A DNA stretch of 64,000 nucleotides from Rhodobacteraceae bacterium LNNU 3342 (lineage in GTDB: Bacteria > Pseudomonadota > Alphaproteobacteria > Rhodobacterales > Rhodobacteraceae). The notes under the pieces are model-generated. The model ran no database searches. It saw only the letters and a program-made list of their open reading frames with translations, and was not told the origin of the DNA. Of this stretch, positions 16,691-25,296 are shown one piece after another. The stretch lies in NCBI GenBank assembly GCA_008711135.1, contig VUAW01000013.1, forward strand, positions 1 to 64,000, written 5' to 3'. How positions within the stretch are numbered: the first letter of the stretch is position 1; each line of letters opens with the position of its first letter. A program made the position numbers and the translations under genes.

Positions 16691-17863
16691 TCACTCCACG
16701 GCCTTGGCCGCAGATCGGGAAGAGGTGAAGCCGCCACTCCCTTGCCCTAAAGCCGGGGCCGCCCGATCCAGCGTCATGTCGCTGCGGGAAAACCGGATGG
16801 GGGTACGGAGCCCTTCGATACCTTCGGGGGAAATGCGCAGCGCTCGGGCCTCGATCTGCGGTTCTGACAAGGCCTCGGCGACGGTGTTGATCGGACCGGC
16901 GGGCACGCCTGCAGACTCGAACAACTCGATCAGCGCAGTCTTGGCATGCAGCGCGGTCCGTTCCGTGATCAGCGCGCAAAGCTCTTCCCGGTGTTCAACT
17001 CGTGCCGCGTTGGTCGCGAACGCGGCACGGGCGGGCAGGGCCTCAAGATCAAGGGCCGCGCAGAGCGCGACGAACTGGCGGTCATTTCCGCAGGCAATGA
17101 TCACATGTCCATCCGCGGCGGGAAAAACCTGATAGGGCACGATATTGGGATGGGCGTTCCCCATGCGCGCCGGCACCGCGCCGCCCAGAAGATAGTTCGT
17201 CGCCTGATTGGCCAATACGCCCACGCCGCAATCCAGAAGCGACAGATCGACATGCTGGCCAAGGCCCGAACGCTCCCGCTCGGCCAAGGCGGCTTGTATG
17301 CCGATCACTCCGTAAAGGCCGGTGAAGATGTCGATCCAGGCAACGCCCACCTTCTGTGGTTCGCCATCCGGCTCTCCGGTCAGGTCCATGATCCCGCACA
17401 TACCTTGGATCAGGAAATCATAGCCGGGCTGGCTTGCCCGAGGCCCGGTCTGGCCAAAGCCCGTCACGGACGCATAGACGAGCCGGGGGTTGAGCGCAGC
17501 GACGCTGTCATAGTCGAGGCCGAATTTCTTCAGGCCGCCGACCTTGAAGTTCTCCACCAGCACATCGGCCTCGGCGATCAGCGCCTTGAGTCGGACAAGA
17601 TCGTCCGACTTGCCAAAGTCGCAGATCATCGAGGTCTTGCCCCGGTTGGCGGCGTGGAAATAGGCGGCAACTTTTTCCGTGCCGCCGCAGGGCAGGGGGC
17701 GCTCGATGAAGGGTGGGCCCCAGCGGCGGGTGTCGTCGCCCTCGGGCGCCTCTACCTTGATCACCTCCGCGCCCAGATCAGCCAGCGTCTGGCCAATCCA
17801 GGGGCCGGCAAGAATGCGGGCCAGTTCGACGACCTTCAGGCCCCTCAGCGGCGCATTTTCCAC
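16691..17863 (-). CDS. CaiB/BaiF family III CoA-transferase, probably succinyl-CoA:glutarate CoA-transferase
   Basis: About 390 residues. Typical family features are LRGLKVVELARILAGPW near the start, LADLGAEVIKVEAPEGDDTR, FHAANRGKTSM, and the region around the catalytic Asp. It directly follows glutaryl-CoA dehydrogenase, so its likely job is activation of glutarate to glutaryl-CoA in lysine/tryptophan or dicarboxylate breakdown. The preferred start is the GTG at 17863, 10 bases after the gcdH stop, with TGAGG before it. An ATG at 17905 would overlap gcdH by 32 bases. Specificity for glutarate is inferred from the neighbour; formyl- or mesaconyl-CoA activity cannot be excluded. Confidence 0.88.
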   Translation of the reverse strand: MENAPLRGLKVVELARILAGPWIGQTLADLGAEVIKVEAPEGDDTRRWGPPFIERPLPCGGTEKVAAYFHAANRGKTSMICDFGKSDDLVRLKALIAEADVLVENFKVGGLKKFGLDYDSVAALNPRLVYASVTGFGQTGPRASQPGYDFLIQGMCGIMDLTGEPDGEPQKVGVAWIDIFTGLYGVIGIQAALAERERSGLGQHVDLSLLDCGVGVLANQATNYLLGGAVPARMGNAHPNIVPYQVFPAADGHVIIACGNDRQFVALCAALDLEALPARAAFATNAARVEHREELCALITERTALHAKTALIELFESAGVPAGPINTVAEALSEPQIEARALRISPEGIEGLRTPIRFSRSDMTLDRAAPALGQGSGGFTSSRSAAKAVE

Positions 17864-17873
17864 GGTTCTTGCC

Positions 17874-19073
17874 TCAGGTGAACGCTTGCAGGTCGGTGAT
17901 GGCACGGCCCAGGATCAGGGCGTGCACGTCATGGGTACCTTCATAGGTGTTCACGGTTTCCAGGTTCTGCGCGTGGCGCATCACGTGATACTCGATCTGG
18001 ATGCCGTTGCCGCCATGCATGTCACGGGCCGTACGCGCGATATCCAGCGCCTTGCCGCAGTTGTTGCGCTTGATCAGCGAAATCATTTCCGGCGCGAACC
18101 GGCCCTCGTCGAACAGGCGCCCGACGCGAAGCGCGGCCTGAAGGCCAAGGGTGATCTCTGTCTCCATGTCCGCGAGCTTTTTCTGGTAGAGCTGCGTCGC
18201 CGCCAGTGGGCGGTTGAACTGCTTGCGATCAAGGCCATATTGGCGGGCGCGGTGGAAGCAGTCCTCGGCCGCGCCCATTGCCCCCCAGGAAATGCCATAG
18301 CGCGCGCGGTTGAGACAGCCGAAGGGACCGCCCATGCCCTCGATGTTCGGCAGGATCGCATCCTCGCCCACCTCGACATTGTCCATCACGATCTCGCCGG
18401 TGATCGAGGCGCGCAGCGACAGCTTGCCCCCGATCTTGGGAGCCGACAGGCCTTTCATTCCTTTTTCAAGAATGAAGCCGCGCACCTTGCCGCCATGCGC
18501 TTCGGACTTTGCCCACACCACGAAGACGTCGGCGATTGGGCTATTGGAAATCCAGGTCTTCGCACCCACCAGGCGATAACCGCTGTCGGTCTTGATCGCG
18601 CGGGTCTTCATTCCGCTGGGGTCCGACCCCGCGTCAGGCTCGGTCAGGCCAAAGCAACCGATGTATTCACCGCTGCCAAGCTTGGGCAGGTATTTCTGCT
18701 TCTGTGCCTCGGACCCATATGCATAAATTGGGAACATGACCAGCGACGACTGCACCGACATCATTGAGCGATAGCCGCTGTCGATCCGTTCCACTTCTCG
18801 CGCCACGAGGCCATATGCGACGTAGGACGCACCGGCGCAGCCGTATTCCTCGGGGATCGTCACGCCCAGAAGGCCGGCCTGACCCATCTCGCGGAAGATC
18901 TCGGGGTCGGTGCTTTCCTCCATGTAGGCCTGCTCGATCCGGGGCAGAAGGCGTTCGGCGGCAAAGGCTGCGGCACTGTCGCGGATCAGGCGCTCGTCTT
19001 CGTGAAGCTGGTCGTCCAGCAGGAACGGGTCGGCCCAGTTGAACGAGATACCCTTGTGCGACGTGGATGACAT
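17874..19073 (-). CDS. Glutaryl-CoA dehydrogenase
   Basis: FAD acyl-CoA dehydrogenase (399 residues) that oxidises and decarboxylates glutaryl-CoA to crotonyl-CoA, with electrons passed to ETF. Key features: [13 protein letters not shown] near the N-terminus as in GcdH proteins, [13 protein letters not shown] and [20 protein letters not shown] for FAD binding, and the catalytic Glu in [20 protein letters not shown] near the C-terminus. The start at 19073 has GGAGAAGG before it. The family III CoA-transferase follows after 10 bases, forming a two-gene glutarate operon. Confidence 0.93.
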   Translation of the reverse strand: MSSTSHKGISFNWADPFLLDDQLHEDERLIRDSAAAFAAERLLPRIEQAYMEESTDPEIFREMGQAGLLGVTIPEEYGCAGASYVAYGLVAREVERIDSGYRSMMSVQSSLVMFPIYAYGSEAQKQKYLPKLGSGEYIGCFGLTEPDAGSDPSGMKTRAIKTDSGYRLVGAKTWISNSPIADVFVVWAKSEAHGGKVRGFILEKGMKGLSAPKIGGKLSLRASITGEIVMDNVEVGEDAILPNIEGMGGPFGCLNRARYGISWGAMGAAEDCFHRARQYGLDRKQFNRPLAATQLYQKKLADMETEITLGLQAALRVGRLFDEGRFAPEMISLIKRNNCGKALDIARTARDMHGGNGIQIEYHVMRHAQNLETVNTYEGTHDVHALILGRAITDLQAFT

Positions 19074-19380
19074 GGCGCCTTCTCCGAGTTGTTCAGTATG
19101 CAGTCCGCGCAAAGCTATCAGCGGAACTGCCGCTGACGAAAGGATTTACTGCACCTGTACACCGATTAAATGAACACGAGAGGGCAGGGCGGATTGCGCG
19201 GTTCTGTCGAACCAGTTGTGGACCAGAGGGCTCGCCAAATCAGCCCGCCACAGAATTAACAAGGCCCTCCAGTCGAACGGGTCGACTGGAGAACCTCATG
19301 GAACTTCGTCTTACGGATCGGGAACGTCGGGTGGTTGAACCTCTGGCCGGCAGTCCGATCCAGGGGACTCCGGTCAGCCG
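19074..19380. other. Intergenic stretch with a possible transposase-like fragment
   Basis: About 300 bases between gcdH (leftward) and the 3' end of the DUF892 gene. From 19298 the plus strand reads [16 protein letters not shown], which resembles the N-terminus of IS5-type transposases (LTDREW..IEPL), but the resemblance ends after about 16 residues. I regard it as at most a relic. Confidence 0.3.
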
Positions 19381-19884
19381 TCAGGCTTCCTGTGCCTCGC
19401 CCTTGGCATTGGCCAGACCTTCGGCCACCTGGGACATCAGCATGTCCGTTTTCTTTTCTTCTTCCAGCGTCTCTTCCAGAAGCTTGGCGGCATCATCCAG
19501 ACCCAGTTGCTGGGCCCAAACGCGCAGCGTGCCGTAGCGGGCAATCTCGTAATGCTCCATCGCCTGGACCGAGCTGATCAGCACCGCGTCTGCCGCGGGC
19601 GTGCCCTTGTAGTCCTCCAGGTGATCCTCGAGCTCGGCCGTCAGCCCCTGCATGGCTTCGCAGGTCTTGCCCCGGGCAGCGCGGCCGAAGATCTCGAACA
19701 CCTGCTCCAGCCGCTCGACCTGGATGGCGCTTTCCTCGGCATGACGCTCCAGCGCCTCGCGAAGTTCGGTGGCCTCCGCGGCCTTGGCTCCTTTCTTCAT
19801 CGCCCGGACCGAGGCCTTTTCGGCCGAGAGCGTGTCCCTGAGCGCGTCATAGAAAGCATCGTGAAGCGTCTTTTCCTTGGCCAT
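19381..19884 (-). CDS. Ferritin-like domain protein, YciE/YciF (DUF892) family
   Basis: 167-residue all-helical protein of the DUF892 ferritin-like family, often induced by stress; its biochemical role is uncertain (possible di-iron four-helix bundle). Seen here: [17 protein letters not shown], a helix with [21 protein letters not shown], then [20 protein letters not shown] and a lysine/glutamate-rich final helix. His and Glu residues in the helices fit metal binding. The start at 19884 is favoured by AAGGAGATC just before it. An EcfG-like promoter lies 30-54 bases upstream, divergent from the one for the reductase gene. Confidence 0.88.
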   Translation of the reverse strand: MAKEKTLHDAFYDALRDTLSAEKASVRAMKKGAKAAEATELREALERHAEESAIQVERLEQVFEIFGRAARGKTCEAMQGLTAELEDHLEDYKGTPAADAVLISSVQAMEHYEIARYGTLRVWAQQLGLDDAAKLLEETLEEEKKTDMLMSQVAEGLANAKGEAQEA

Positions 19885-19913
19885 GTCGATCTCCTTCATG
19901 GGTTCGCCAGAGC

Positions 19914-19938
19914 AACCGGCGAGCGAGGAAATCGTTCC
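19914..19938 (-). promoter_or_regulatory. EcfG/RpoE2-like promoter of the DUF892 gene
   Basis: On the minus strand: GGAAC at 19938-19934, 16-base spacer, GGTT at 19917-19914. The expected start of transcription is about 20 bases before the ATG at 19884. DUF892 proteins are recurrent members of the general-stress regulon in alphaproteobacteria. Confidence 0.6.
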
Positions 19939-19962
19939 CACACTCTCGTCCCGACGCGGCAA

Positions 19963-19987
19963 GGAACAGGAGGCGCGTGGAAAAGTT
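19963..19987 (+). promoter_or_regulatory. EcfG/RpoE2-like promoter of the reductase gene
   Basis: GGAAC at 19963-19967, 16-base spacer, AGTT at 19984-19987, about 35 bases before the ATG at 20023. It is arranged back to back with the minus-strand site at 19914-19938. Confidence 0.5.
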
Positions 19988-20022
19988 GTCAGAAAACCGC
20001 CAGCGCAGGGGAAGGAAGACAG

Positions 20023-20949
20023 ATGGCCGAGCATGAGGTTGACTGCTGCATCATAGGCGGGGGGCCGGCGGGATTGACGGCCGGCATATTCCTTTCCCGG
20101 TTCCGGCGGCGCTTTGTCCTGATCGACGGCGGCAACAGCCGGGCATCCTGGATCCCGCGCAGTCACAACCATCCGGCCTTTCCGGACGGGATCAATGGCA
20201 AGCACCTTCTGGAACGGATGCGCCTTCAGCTTGACCGTTTCGGCGCCGAGATCTGGCCGGGAACGGCCACGGGCGCCGAGCTTCTTGCCGATGGCCGCAT
20301 CCGCGTCACCACCGACGGACGATCGGTCGTCACACGGTTTCTGCTGCTCGCGACCGGGGTCAAGGACAACTTGCCGCCGCTGGAGGAAGCCGCGGCCGAG
20401 ATGCTGGCCGGCCGCATCCGCCAATGCCCGATTTGCGACGCGTACGAAGTAACGGACCACCGCATCACCGTGATGGGATCCGGCCGCAGCGCCGCAGGAG
20501 AGGCCCTTTTCCTGCGCGGCTATTCCGATGATGTCACGGTCGTGACCTTGGGCCACACGCTCGGCGTCGAGGATGAGGACCGCCAGCGCCTGAACGACGC
20601 GAGCATCCGCATCATCGAAAAGCCGCTGGCGGATGTCAGCTTCTCGGACACCGAAGTGATCCGCATCAACTTCGAGGACGGAGAGGAGCTTCTGGCGGAT
20701 GCCATCTATTCGGGCATGGGGACCGTACCGCGCACGCAGCTGGCTGAACGCTTGGGCGTCGAACTGGCCCCCACGCGCTGCATCAGGACCGACAGCCACC
20801 AGCGAACGTCGGTTCCCCAAGTGTACGCGGCTGGCGACGCCGTGACAGGACTCAGCCAGATCGCAGTGGCCATGGCGCAGGCTGAGATAGCCGCGGTGGA
20901 CATCCACAACAAGCTGCGTCAGGCGGAACGGCTGTGCCTCTCGGACTAG
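20023..20949 (+). CDS. Thioredoxin-reductase-like FAD/NAD(P)H oxidoreductase
   Basis: 308 residues. N-terminal FAD-binding [19 protein letters not shown]-type Rossmann motif, a redox CxxC (CPICD) at about residue 136, a second nucleotide-binding motif ([14 protein letters not shown]) and the C-terminal FAD motif [20 protein letters not shown]. It should shuttle electrons from NAD(P)H through FAD and the disulfide to an unknown partner; no thioredoxin gene is adjacent. The second nucleotide motif has GSGRSA rather than the usual GGGNSA, so the cofactor preference is uncertain. The start at 20023 has GGAAGGAAG upstream. An EcfG-like promoter precedes it. Confidence 0.88.
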   Translation: MAEHEVDCCIIGGGPAGLTAGIFLSRFRRRFVLIDGGNSRASWIPRSHNHPAFPDGINGKHLLERMRLQLDRFGAEIWPGTATGAELLADGRIRVTTDGRSVVTRFLLLATGVKDNLPPLEEAAAEMLAGRIRQCPICDAYEVTDHRITVMGSGRSAAGEALFLRGYSDDVTVVTLGHTLGVEDEDRQRLNDASIRIIEKPLADVSFSDTEVIRINFEDGEELLADAIYSGMGTVPRTQLAERLGVELAPTRCIRTDSHQRTSVPQVYAAGDAVTGLSQIAVAMAQAEIAAVDIHNKLRQAERLCLSD

Positions 20950-20997
20950 AATTTCGGGAAGGCTTGCCTCTGTGACCGGGGCGTCATCCCCGAAATT
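20950..20997 (+). repeat. Inverted repeat directly after the reductase stop codon
   Basis: AATTTCGGG at 20950-20958 pairs with CCCGAAATT at 20989-20997 across a 30-base loop. There is no T-tract. It may act as a transcript end structure or as an operator for the kinase gene at 21100. Confidence 0.35.
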
Positions 20998-21099
20998 TAC
21001 CAAAATCCCGCAGTTTGCATTGCAACTCGCACCAGTTCGGCAGATAGAGATCAGGACTCGGCCAGCGATCGACTATTCGCCGACAGGGAGAGGCGACGG

Positions 21100-22602
21100 G
21101 TGACATTTCAGGGAAACACGGTTTCTGACCGGCTGGCCTTTCTTGCCGAAGGGGGGGAGGTTGCGCAGCTTGTCGCCCGGTTTGACTGGTCCCGCACCGT
21201 GCTGGGGCCGATCGAAAAGTGGCCCGAGCAGCTTCTGACCGTAATCAACGTCATCATGAACTCGCCTGTGGGCATGGTGGTGATGTGGGGTGCCGAGGGC
21301 ACCATGATCTACAATGACGGTTACGCCCGCTTTGCCGGCGATCGCCACCGGGAGCAATTGGGTTGTGCCGTCCTTGACAGTTGGCCTGAGGCGCGCGCCT
21401 TCAACCAGAATGTCATGAACGTGGTGATGGCCGGGGGCACCCTGAGCTATCAGGACCACGAACTGACGCTCAATCGCAACGGGGTTCCGGAAAGGCTGTG
21501 GGTCGATCTGCATTATTCGCCCATCATCGGTGCTGACCTTCGGCCCGCGGGCGTCCTGTCCGTGATTCAGGAAACCACCGTACGGGTGCTGGCCCGGCAG
21601 CGGATGGTGGATGACCGGCAGCGGCTGCAGAACATGTTTGCACAAGCCCCCGGCTTCATGGCGGTCCTGAACGGGCCGGATCATAGGTTTGAACTGGTCA
21701 ACCAGTCGTACCTGAAGCTCGTCGGCCACCGCGACCCGGTGGGCAAAACCGTTCGCGAAGCCCTGCCCGACGTGGAAGGCCAAGGCTTCATCGAACTGCT
21801 GGACCAGGTTTATCACAGCGGTGAAGCCGTGGCCGGTCAGGCCGCCCGCATCCAGCTTCAGGCCAATCCACAGGCCGCGCCGGAAGAACGGTTCCTGGAT
21901 TTTGTGTATCAGCCTCTCAAGGACAGTACCGGCGCCACCCACGGCATCTTTGTCGAGGGGTATGACGTTACCGAACGTGTCCGCGGCGAGGAGCGCCTGC
22001 AGGTCCTGATGTCCGAGATCAGCCACCGGCTCAAGAACACGTTGGCCGTGGTTCAAGCGGTCGCCGCGCAAACCCTGCGCACCGCCCGAACATTGCCCGA
22101 GGCTCGGGTGAACCTGGACGCGCGGATCGTGGCGCTGGCCCGTGCCCAGGATGTCTTGCGGAAGGAAAGCTGGCACAGCGCCAGCCTGTGCGAGGTCATC
22201 TCTGTCGCGATCGCGGCCCATGTGGCCCCGGACGGGGATCGCGTCATCAGCCGCGGGCCGGATCTGGAGCTTTCGCCACGGGCGGCGGTTGCGCTTTCGC
22301 TTGCGCTGCATGAACTTGCCACCAACGCCGCGAAATACGGCGCGCTGAGCAGCGCTGGCGGGCACGTCAACCTCAACTGGTCGTTGCAGGGCGACCACCT
22401 CGTACTGCAGTGGCGCGAAATCGGCGGTCCGGCGGTTGAGGCGCCCGAGCGTCGGGGCTTCGGTTCGTACCTGATCGAGAAGATCGTGGCGGCGGACCTC
22501 AGGGCAGAGGTGGCGCTGGAGTTCCCGCCCGAAGGCCTTGCCTTCACCCTGCGCGCGCCGCTTTCAGCCGTTTGCGCAGAGGCGTTCGGAACCGTGTCCT
22601 GA
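21100..22602 (+). CDS. PAS domain HWE-family sensor histidine kinase
   Basis: 500-residue soluble kinase, no membrane segments. The N-terminal part (about 25-155) is a PAS-like fold beginning with FDWSRTVLGPIEKWPEQL, a signature of phytochrome-like/HWE proteins. A second PAS (about 175-290) follows. The kinase core has the phosphoacceptor His at about residue 309 (SHRLKNTLAVVQ), the HWE-type HELATNAAKYGAL N-box and the WREIGGP motif, and a G-box at GFGSYLIEKIV. HWE kinases commonly feed the PhyR-NepR-EcfG general stress response or light/redox signalling. The start is a GTG with GGGAGAGG upstream. No partner response regulator is adjacent. The signal is unknown. Confidence 0.9.
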   Translation: MTFQGNTVSDRLAFLAEGGEVAQLVARFDWSRTVLGPIEKWPEQLLTVINVIMNSPVGMVVMWGAEGTMIYNDGYARFAGDRHREQLGCAVLDSWPEARAFNQNVMNVVMAGGTLSYQDHELTLNRNGVPERLWVDLHYSPIIGADLRPAGVLSVIQETTVRVLARQRMVDDRQRLQNMFAQAPGFMAVLNGPDHRFELVNQSYLKLVGHRDPVGKTVREALPDVEGQGFIELLDQVYHSGEAVAGQAARIQLQANPQAAPEERFLDFVYQPLKDSTGATHGIFVEGYDVTERVRGEERLQVLMSEISHRLKNTLAVVQAVAAQTLRTARTLPEARVNLDARIVALARAQDVLRKESWHSASLCEVISVAIAAHVAPDGDRVISRGPDLELSPRAAVALSLALHELATNAAKYGALSSAGGHVNLNWSLQGDHLVLQWREIGGPAVEAPERRGFGSYLIEKIVAADLRAEVALEFPPEGLAFTLRAPLSAVCAEAFGTVS

Positions 22603-22609
22603 GCTTTGG

Positions 22610-22635
22610 GGAACAAAGCACCTGCCGCGCCGGTT
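22610..22635 (+). promoter_or_regulatory. EcfG/RpoE2-like promoter of the 91-residue protein
   Basis: GGAAC at 22610-22614, 17-base spacer, GGTT at 22632-22635. It lies 34 bases before the ATG at 22669 and overlaps the more upstream in-frame TTG at 22606, which argues for the downstream start. Confidence 0.55.
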
Positions 22636-22668
22636 CTGTCTGTCGATGTGACAGCCAAGGACACAGAG

Positions 22669-22944
22669 ATGGCAGAGCAAGACGATACCCAGAACGCCAC
22701 CGTGGTCGCCCACCGTCAGATGATCGCGCAGCTGATGGCATTGACCGTGCTTGGCCCCGACGCCCGCGAGGCCCTTGTCGGAGAGCTTCTGCGCGAGGAA
22801 ACGCCGAGCGACGGCACCGAAACCGACCCGGTCCGCGACGAGATGCGGCGCGTGATCCGCGAGGCGAGCCGCCTTATCAAGGAAGCCCGCGGCACCCCGA
22901 ACGCCGCCGATCCGTCCGACAGCCACGGGCCGCTCTCTGACTAA
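22669..22944 (+). CDS. Small acidic helical protein, function unknown
   Basis: 91 residues, highly charged, predicted helical in two blocks (RQMIAQLMALTVLGPDAREALVGELL and DEMRRVIREASRLIKEAR) with a disordered acidic end. I do not recognise a family. It follows the HWE kinase by 66 bases with its own EcfG-like promoter, and a strong terminator comes just after it. The setting suggests a stress-induced small protein. The ATG at 22669 fits the promoter; an upstream TTG would overlap the -35 box. Confidence 0.65.
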   Translation: MAEQDDTQNATVVAHRQMIAQLMALTVLGPDAREALVGELLREETPSDGTETDPVRDEMRRVIREASRLIKEARGTPNAADPSDSHGPLSD

Positions 22945-22962
22945 TCCGTTTCCGGGAACAGG

Positions 22963-23000
22963 GCCCGCCTTGGGGAACCGCCCCGGGCGGGCTTCGTTTT
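22963..23000 (+). terminator. Intrinsic terminator after the 91-residue protein
   Basis: GCCCGCC at 22963-22969 pairs with GGCGGGC at 22986-22992, with further pairing in the GGGG/CCCC loop, followed by TTCGTTTT. It overlaps the promoter of the next gene. Confidence 0.75.
22974..22998 (+). promoter_or_regulatory. EcfG consensus promoter inside a terminator
   Basis: GGAAC at 22974-22978, 16-base spacer, CGTT at 22995-22998: an exact match to the GGAAC-N16-CGTT form. It lies within the terminator of the preceding gene and about 28 bases before the ATG at 23027. Confidence 0.6.
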
Positions 23001-23026
23001 ATTGGTGACCAAGACGGGAGGACAAG

Positions 23027-23227
23027 ATGAGATCAGTCATCGATGCCAACGGTCACCCGGTGGATTATGATGCCGCGACCGAGGCGATGGACAAGGACCT
23101 GCGCGAGGAGGTGGCCCGCAGCGTCAGGCCGGAAGACGCGCAAGCCTTCTTTGAAAGCTACGCGGCGCGTCATGCCCAGAAATACCTGCAGCCCTTTGCG
23201 CCCTACACCGGGGGCGGGAACTGGTAG
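23027..23227 (+). CDS. Small conserved-looking protein, function unknown (66 aa)
   Basis: 66 residues: RSVIDANGHPVDYDAATEAM, a helix KDLREEVARSVRPEDAQAFF, then ESYAARHAQKYLQPFAPY and a GGGNW end. The ATG has GGGAGGACA upstream, a strong ribosome binding site. It has an EcfG consensus promoter and lies six bases from the end of the convergent fni gene. I do not recognise the family; a stress-induced small protein is likely from context. Confidence 0.65.
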   Translation: MRSVIDANGHPVDYDAATEAMDKDLREEVARSVRPEDAQAFFESYAARHAQKYLQPFAPYTGGGNW

Positions 23228-23233
23228 TCGCGT

Positions 23234-24256
23234 TCAGCCTGCGGCGCGCAGTGGTGCCCGCCGCAGGTCCTCCAGCGTCGCGCTGCCGGTACAGAACATA
23301 GCCAGCCGCAACTGGTCGATGACCACGCGAAGCCGTCCGTCCAGCGCCTCGGCCGAGGCTGCCGCCGCCTCAAGCAGCCCTGCCGCCATTCCGGCCAAGT
23401 TGGCCCCCAGCCGCAGCGCCTTGGCCACGTCAAGCCCATCCCTTAATCCACCAGAGCCGATGATGACGGCATCTGGGCACGCCTGACGGACACCGGCAAT
23501 GGCTTCGGCAGTAGGGATTCCCCAGTGAAAGAAGGGTTCCGCCACGGCGCGCAGATGCGCGTTCTGGCTGCGCTCTGCCTCTATACGCGCCCAGCTTGTT
23601 CCGCCCGCGCCGGCCACGTCCAGCACCGCGATGTCCATGTCGCTCAGCCGCTTTGCCAGCGTGGGCGACAGGCCGCAGCCCACCTCCTTGACACCGACCG
23701 GAAGGCCAAGCGTCTTGACCAGCGCCTCCAGCCGCGCGGTGAGGCCGCGCCAGTCATGGTCACCTTCGGCCTGAAGCGCTTCTTGCAGCGGGTTGAGGTG
23801 AACGACCATGAGATCCGCGCCAATAGCCTCGGCCAGACGCGCCACCGCGTCCGTGCCCACCCCAAGTTGTGCCGCGCCAATGTTGCCCAGGATCGGAACC
23901 GTAGGTGCCCGGCGGCGCAGCGACAGGTCCAGCCCCCCCGCAGCGGCCGCTTCCAGGGCGATCCGCTGTGATCCGACCGACAGCGCGATGCCAAGTTCTT
24001 CGCAGACCTCCGCAAGGTTCGCGTTGATCGTAGCTGCCCGTTCAGGTCCCCCAGTCATGGCTGAAACCAACAGCGGCGCCCGAAGCCTGCGCCCCATGAA
24101 CGTGCTGCTCGTATCTATTTCGTGCAGCGACACCTCCGGCAGGGCAAGGTGTTCAAATGCGATATGCTCCAGCCCCGTCGTCAGCCGGTCCTGTTGTCCC
24201 CGCCCGGCAAGGACAAGGTCAAGATGCTGGCTTTTTCGCTGCGTAATATCGCTCAT
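23234..24256 (-). CDS. Type II isopentenyl-diphosphate isomerase
   Basis: FMN- and NADPH-dependent enzyme that interconverts IPP and DMAPP, the first step feeding carotenoid synthesis. 340 residues, usual for the family. Seen: RKSQHLDLVL at the N-terminus, MTGG in PLLVSAMTGGPERAATIN, SVGSQRIAL, HLNPLQEALQAEGDHDW with the conserved H/N and QxEGD motif, GVKEVGCGLS, and VAGAGGTSWARIE. GGAAGGAG precedes the ATG. It is divergent from crtE with a 74-base gap; type II isomerases linked to crt genes are typical of Paracoccus-like and Pantoea-like clusters. Confidence 0.93.
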   Translation of the reverse strand: MSDITQRKSQHLDLVLAGRGQQDRLTTGLEHIAFEHLALPEVSLHEIDTSSTFMGRRLRAPLLVSAMTGGPERAATINANLAEVCEELGIALSVGSQRIALEAAAAGGLDLSLRRRAPTVPILGNIGAAQLGVGTDAVARLAEAIGADLMVVHLNPLQEALQAEGDHDWRGLTARLEALVKTLGLPVGVKEVGCGLSPTLAKRLSDMDIAVLDVAGAGGTSWARIEAERSQNAHLRAVAEPFFHWGIPTAEAIAGVRQACPDAVIIGSGGLRDGLDVAKALRLGANLAGMAAGLLEAAAASAEALDGRLRVVIDQLRLAMFCTGSATLEDLRRAPLRAAG

Positions 24257-24330
24257 GCGGACTCCTTCCGGGCAGTGCGCGGCTTCATGCGCTGGACATA
24301 GCGGGGCGCCACATCATTTCCTCTGATTGA

Positions 24331-25296
24331 ATGCCAGACTATGTTAATCTCGACCAGACCGCCGCAGCGACGCCACATGGGGAACCCGGTTTGAACGCAC
24401 CGCCAGAGCGCCTTGTCTCGCCCGCAGTTGAAGGGCTTACCGATCTTGTCGCTGCGGTCGAAGGCGCCCTCGACCAGCGGCTTCCCGCTACGGGACCTGC
24501 GCCGCGGCTGATCGGCGCGATGCGGCACACGACGCTCGCCCCCTCCAAGCGATTTCGGGGTGTGGCTGTGGTCCTGCTGGGTGACGCGGCAGGCTGTGAC
24601 CGGGCGGCGGCGCTTGATCTGGCCTCGGCGATCGAGATGCTGCACGCGGCCTCGCTCACCTTCGACGATCTGCCCTGCATGGATGATGCGCCGATCCGCC
24701 GGGGGCGGCCAAGCGTGCACAGTTGCTATAGCGAAAATATCGCCATCCTGTCCGGTCTTTCGCTGCTCACGCTCAGCTTTGGCGTCATTGCGAAGTCAGA
24801 GGCAATCCCCGCGGATCTTCGCGCCCCCATTCTTGGGGTTCTGGCCGATGCGGTGGGCCATGCCGGTCTTTCGGCGGGGCAAGAGCTTGACCTGAACGGC
24901 GCCGCCGATGGGGTTGACCTGGACCGCATCGTCGAGGCGCACAGGCTCAAGACCGCGTCGCTTTTCACCGCGGGGATCGAGTCGGTGGTACTACTTGGCG
25001 GCCTTCCAGCGCCCTGCGCCGGCGCCCTGCGCAGCTTCGCGGACTCGCTTGGCCTTGCCTTCCAAGCGTATGACGATCTCATCGACATATCACGCGATCA
25101 GACAAGCCACGGCAAGACGCTGGCCCGCGACGGTGACAAGCTTGCTCTCAGCCGGGTCATGGACCGCCACGCGGTCGAGGCGCTGTTTCATGCCCGTGTG
25201 CAAGAGGTCAACACCGCGCTGGACGCGGTGGAACTCGACCTTGTGCCGCTGAAAACTTATGTCGGCTCGGTCCTGGCGCGGAGCTTTCCGATATGA
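24331..25296 (+). CDS. Geranylgeranyl diphosphate synthase CrtE
   Basis: Trans-prenyltransferase that builds GGPP from FPP/DMAPP and IPP. 321 residues. The first Asp-rich motif is FDDLPCMDD and the second is AYDDLIDISRD (DDLID rather than the more common DDxxD with Leu/Val). LAPSKRFRG and GQELDLNGAADG are also conserved. The ATG at 24331 has a poor Shine-Dalgarno; a start at the TTG near 24391 is possible. The stop overlaps the crtZ ATG as ATGA, which indicates coupling. Confidence 0.93.
   Translation: MPDYVNLDQTAAATPHGEPGLNAPPERLVSPAVEGLTDLVAAVEGALDQRLPATGPAPRLIGAMRHTTLAPSKRFRGVAVVLLGDAAGCDRAAALDLASAIEMLHAASLTFDDLPCMDDAPIRRGRPSVHSCYSENIAILSGLSLLTLSFGVIAKSEAIPADLRAPILGVLADAVGHAGLSAGQELDLNGAADGVDLDRIVEAHRLKTASLFTAGIESVVLLGGLPAPCAGALRSFADSLGLAFQAYDDLIDISRDQTSHGKTLARDGDKLALSRVMDRHAVEALFHARVQEVNTALDAVELDLVPLKTYVGSVLARSFPI

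Noticed and set aside
16946-17881. Open frame on the plus strand opposite the CoA-transferase
   Set aside because: Shadow of a recognised family III CoA-transferase; no supporting motif.
19298-19380. IS5-transposase-like N-terminus ([12 protein letters not shown])
   Set aside because: Only about 16 residues resemble the family and no terminal repeats or further transposase sequence are seen.
19885-21003. Upstream extension of the DUF892 frame on the minus strand
   Set aside because: It lies opposite the reductase gene; the DUF892 family start and a strong ribosome binding site are at 19884.
24257-24330. Search for a PpsR/CrtJ site (TGT-N12-ACA) between fni and crtE
   Set aside because: No such palindrome is present here or upstream of crtX.
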